From Oscillibacter valericigenes Sjm18-20 (lineage in GTDB: Bacteria; Bacillota; Clostridia; Oscillospirales; Oscillospiraceae), in assembly GCA_000283575.1 (NCBI GenBank), contig AP012044.1:1674001-1738000 (forward strand): a DNA stretch of 64,000 nt, given 5' to 3'. Position numbers and translations under genes: made by a program. This document shows, one piece after another, positions 62,603-64,000 of the stretch. A model generated the notes under the pieces. It saw only the letters and a list, made by a program, of their open reading frames with translations. It searched no databases and was not told the DNA's origin. Each line of letters starts with the position of its first letter. Positions within the stretch are counted from its first letter, which is position 1.

Positions 62603-62758
62603 ATGAGACAAGTGGGATTGATTACTGACAAAGCCGCCGTAGGAGGAAACCCCTGCGAGAGCTTTACATGTCCGCACTGCGGCAAGGTATATAAGAGCGC
62701 CGCAGCGTTGAAAGCTCATGTCAAGAAGGAACACCCGGACGCGTTCGACAAAGAGTAA
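62603..62758 (+). CDS. Small C2H2 zinc-finger phage protein
   Basis: 51 residues with FTCPHCGKVYKSAAALKAHV then KKEH: a C-x2-C-x12-H-x4-H finger. Ends 15 bp before the connector gene. Small zinc-finger proteins are common after capsid genes; their role is unknown. Confidence 0.8.
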   Translation: MRQVGLITDKAAVGGNPCESFTCPHCGKVYKSAAALKAHVKKEHPDAFDKE

Positions 62759-62773
62759 CGAAAGGGGCCGTCT

Positions 62774-63112
62774 ATGGCTGATTACGCATTTTACACCGGG
62801 ACATACCATGGCGGCTCCATCCCGGAGACTGATTTCCCCCGTTTCGCTGCGCGAGCGGGGGAGCAGCTTGCCCGGTACAAGCGGATTTACACGGTAACTG
62901 CCCCGGAAACCGACAGTGAAAGCATGGCCACCTGTGCCATGGCTGATGCGCTGTACTACTTCGAGACGGTGCAGAACGCGCCCCAGAGCGTCAGCATCGG
63001 TAGTGTATCCAGCAGCCGGGGGACGGCGGTGGACATCAGCCCCAGGGCGCAGAGCAAGGAACTGTACCGCTGTGCCTGTCTCTATCTGAATATTTACCGG
63101 GGGGTGGACTGA
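62774..63112 (+). CDS. Head-tail connector protein
   Basis: 112 residues, mostly helical (DFPRFAARAGEQLARYKRIY, CAMADALYYFETVQ, LYRCACLYLNIYRGVD), matching the gp6/gp15-like adaptor that binds the portal. Its TGA overlaps the next ATG. Confidence 0.85.
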   Translation: MADYAFYTGTYHGGSIPETDFPRFAARAGEQLARYKRIYTVTAPETDSESMATCAMADALYYFETVQNAPQSVSIGSVSSSRGTAVDISPRAQSKELYRCACLYLNIYRGVD

Positions 63113-63480
63113 TGCTTTGTGTGCAGAACCACCCTCCGGTAGATTACAGTCTGTGCAATCAGACTGTGACCGTGTACCACAAAGACGGTGAGACCTACAC
63201 GCAGGCGGTTTACACCAATGCTTTCCTGGACTTCAAAAAGACACAGAATATCGACAAGACTGGCAGCCGGGAGGCCAACTCCTTCCTGCTGGTCATTCCA
63301 TGCTCTATGCAGGCCGTTTTCGTGGGTGACAAGGTGTTGCTGGGCGTAGGCGCGGAAGTGTCTACCCGCGAGGCGTGGGCGGCTCTGATGCCCGCCACAA
63401 CGCCAGGATTGGTGGTTGTCGGATATGTCGACACAAAGTATTGGCGGGGCCGCATGGTCCATGTGGAGGCGGGCGGATGA
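63112..63480 (+). CDS. Minor capsid/head completion protein
   Basis: 122 residues, beta-rich (NQTVTVYHKDGETYTQAVYT, ANSFLLVIPCSMQAVFVGDK, LVVVGYVDTKYWRGRMVHVE). It fits the minor-capsid stopper position between the connector and the next minor capsid gene. Confidence 0.8.
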   Translation: MLCVQNHPPVDYSLCNQTVTVYHKDGETYTQAVYTNAFLDFKKTQNIDKTGSREANSFLLVIPCSMQAVFVGDKVLLGVGAEVSTREAWAALMPATTPGLVVVGYVDTKYWRGRMVHVEAGG

Positions 63481-63935
63481 GTACGAGAGTTAAAGTCACC
63501 ATGAAGCCCGTCAATACCGTCGTTACTCGGCTGGGCGTCGGCAAAAATGGAGGCGTGCAGCGGTTCGTGACGAATACCATTAATCGGAGAATCACGCGGT
63601 ATATGCCGTTTTTATCCGGCGTTTTGGCTACCAAGCTGAAAATCATAAGAAGCCCAACGGAGATTGAGGTGTTGGGTCCCTATGCCCGTGTGACGTATTA
63701 CGGCAAGGTAATGGTTGATTCCAAGACGGGGAAGGGGCCCGCGAATGTCCCCGATGTCGGCCCGCGCTTTCGGCGGGGTGCAATCCTGAAGCCAACGGAC
63801 CGTGACTTGGAGTACACCAAGACCAAGAATCCGCTGGCGGGCCCGTTCTGGGATCGCCGTATGATGGCGGCCGAGGGCGTGCAGATTGCCTCTGAGACGC
63901 AGGCTTATGTTGACAGAAAGGCGGGGAAGCGATGA
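63477..63935 (+). CDS. Minor capsid protein
   Basis: 152 residues, basic (RFVTNTINRRITRYMPFLSG, EVLGPYARVTYYGKVMVDSK, PFWDRRMMAAEGVQIASETQ). The LGPYARVTYYGKVMVD block is typical of phage minor capsid proteins of this family. ATG 63477 overlaps the previous stop; the frame extends upstream only by chance. Confidence 0.85.
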   Translation: MSTRVKVTMKPVNTVVTRLGVGKNGGVQRFVTNTINRRITRYMPFLSGVLATKLKIIRSPTEIEVLGPYARVTYYGKVMVDSKTGKGPANVPDVGPRFRRGAILKPTDRDLEYTKTKNPLAGPFWDRRMMAAEGVQIASETQAYVDRKAGKR

Positions 63936-64000
63936 CTCCTTTGGAAAAGCTGAAGACATGGCTTGCTACATACTCCGGCTATGATATCCTGTTAAATTTC
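63932..64000 (+). CDS. Next phage head-tail gene (partial)
   Basis: ATG 63932 overlaps the preceding stop and opens MTPLEKLKTWLATYSGYDIL before the window ends. By position it should be a minor capsid or tail-completion protein. Confidence 0.6.
   Translation, partial: MTPLEKLKTWLATYSGYDILLNF

Larger units (their letters stand above)
53617..64000 (+). mobile_element. Prophage, head/packaging module (right part runs off the window)
   Basis: From the IS21 end onward all genes are phage-like: small regulators, terminase, portal, MuF-type head protein, scaffold, capsid, connectors. Genes are tightly packed with ATGA overlaps. The integrase and lysogeny part is missing; the IS21 insertion lies at the left edge and probably destroyed or separated it. 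Confidence 0.85.

Noticed and set aside
1..64000. tRNA or rRNA genes as integration sites
   Set aside because: I found no cloverleaf or rRNA sequence on reading both strands, including at the island and prophage edges. A tRNA-finding program would settle this.

Overview
The window looks like a chromosome segment from a spore-forming, anaerobic Clostridia species, probably Oscillospiraceae-like. The reasons are the gene families (a spore GH18 hydrolase fragment, GlsB, a CHC2-type DnaG overlapping RpoD), strong AGGAGG ribosome sites, many GTG/TTG starts, glycyl-radical enzymology and a dense load of clostridial mobile elements. The taxon is an inference; no rRNA or tRNA is present to fix it.

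Region 1 (about 95-25,088) is a 25-kb island flanked by an identical 8-bp core (ATGTATAG). Removing the island joins the flanks into an in-frame GH18 motif reading YEWGYTYGPPMA, so it inserted into a yaaH/sleL-type spore gene. A large serine recombinase sits at the left end. The cargo is a chemoreceptor and a complete glycyl-radical-enzyme microcompartment (GRM) locus: Fe-ADH, PduS, PduT, a 55-aa protein, DJ-1, a B12-independent diol/glycerol dehydratase with a 59-residue internal insertion, its activase, PduB, a BMC hexamer protein, a flavoprotein-like protein, a PocR histidine kinase with a response regulator lacking the usual phospho-acceptor Asp, a SAM synthetase with a long C-terminal tail, PduP, a BMC hexamer protein with a Pro-Glu repeat tail, PduL, EutJ, EutN, a membrane protein, PduU/EutS, EutP/PduV and a divergent BMC protein, then a terminator. 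The expected chemistry is diol (1,2-propanediol or glycerol) to aldehyde, then to acyl-CoA and acyl-phosphate (PduP, PduL) and alcohol (ADH). MetK would make SAM for the activase and PduS/PduT could pass electrons across the shell.

Region 2 (25.1-33.3 kb) is accessory: the start of a replication-initiator gene cut off at a second serine-recombinase element, a diguanylate cyclase, a decayed IS3-family element, a CoA-binding protein, an isochorismatase-family hydrolase, a holin-like remnant and a 20-cysteine copper-storage-like protein. Region 3 (33.6-40.4 kb) has a second chemoreceptor, a seven-LysM repeat protein, an S41 peptidase with SLH-like repeats, a decayed prophage-gene fragment and GlsB. 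Region 4 (41.1-49.1 kb) is core: CCA-adding enzyme, MurC, YbaK-type deacylase, phosphopantetheinyl transferase, DnaG and RpoD.

Region 5 (49.3-53.6 kb) is a pile of broken insertion sequences (IS256, an IS3-like remnant, IS21). Region 6 (about 53.6-64 kb, running off the end) is a prophage head module: a type I toxin candidate, two small regulators, a candidate structured RNA, terminase, a portal interrupted by one TAG codon, a MuF-type head protein ending in a toxin-like domain with a probable immunity gene, scaffold, capsid and head-tail connectors.
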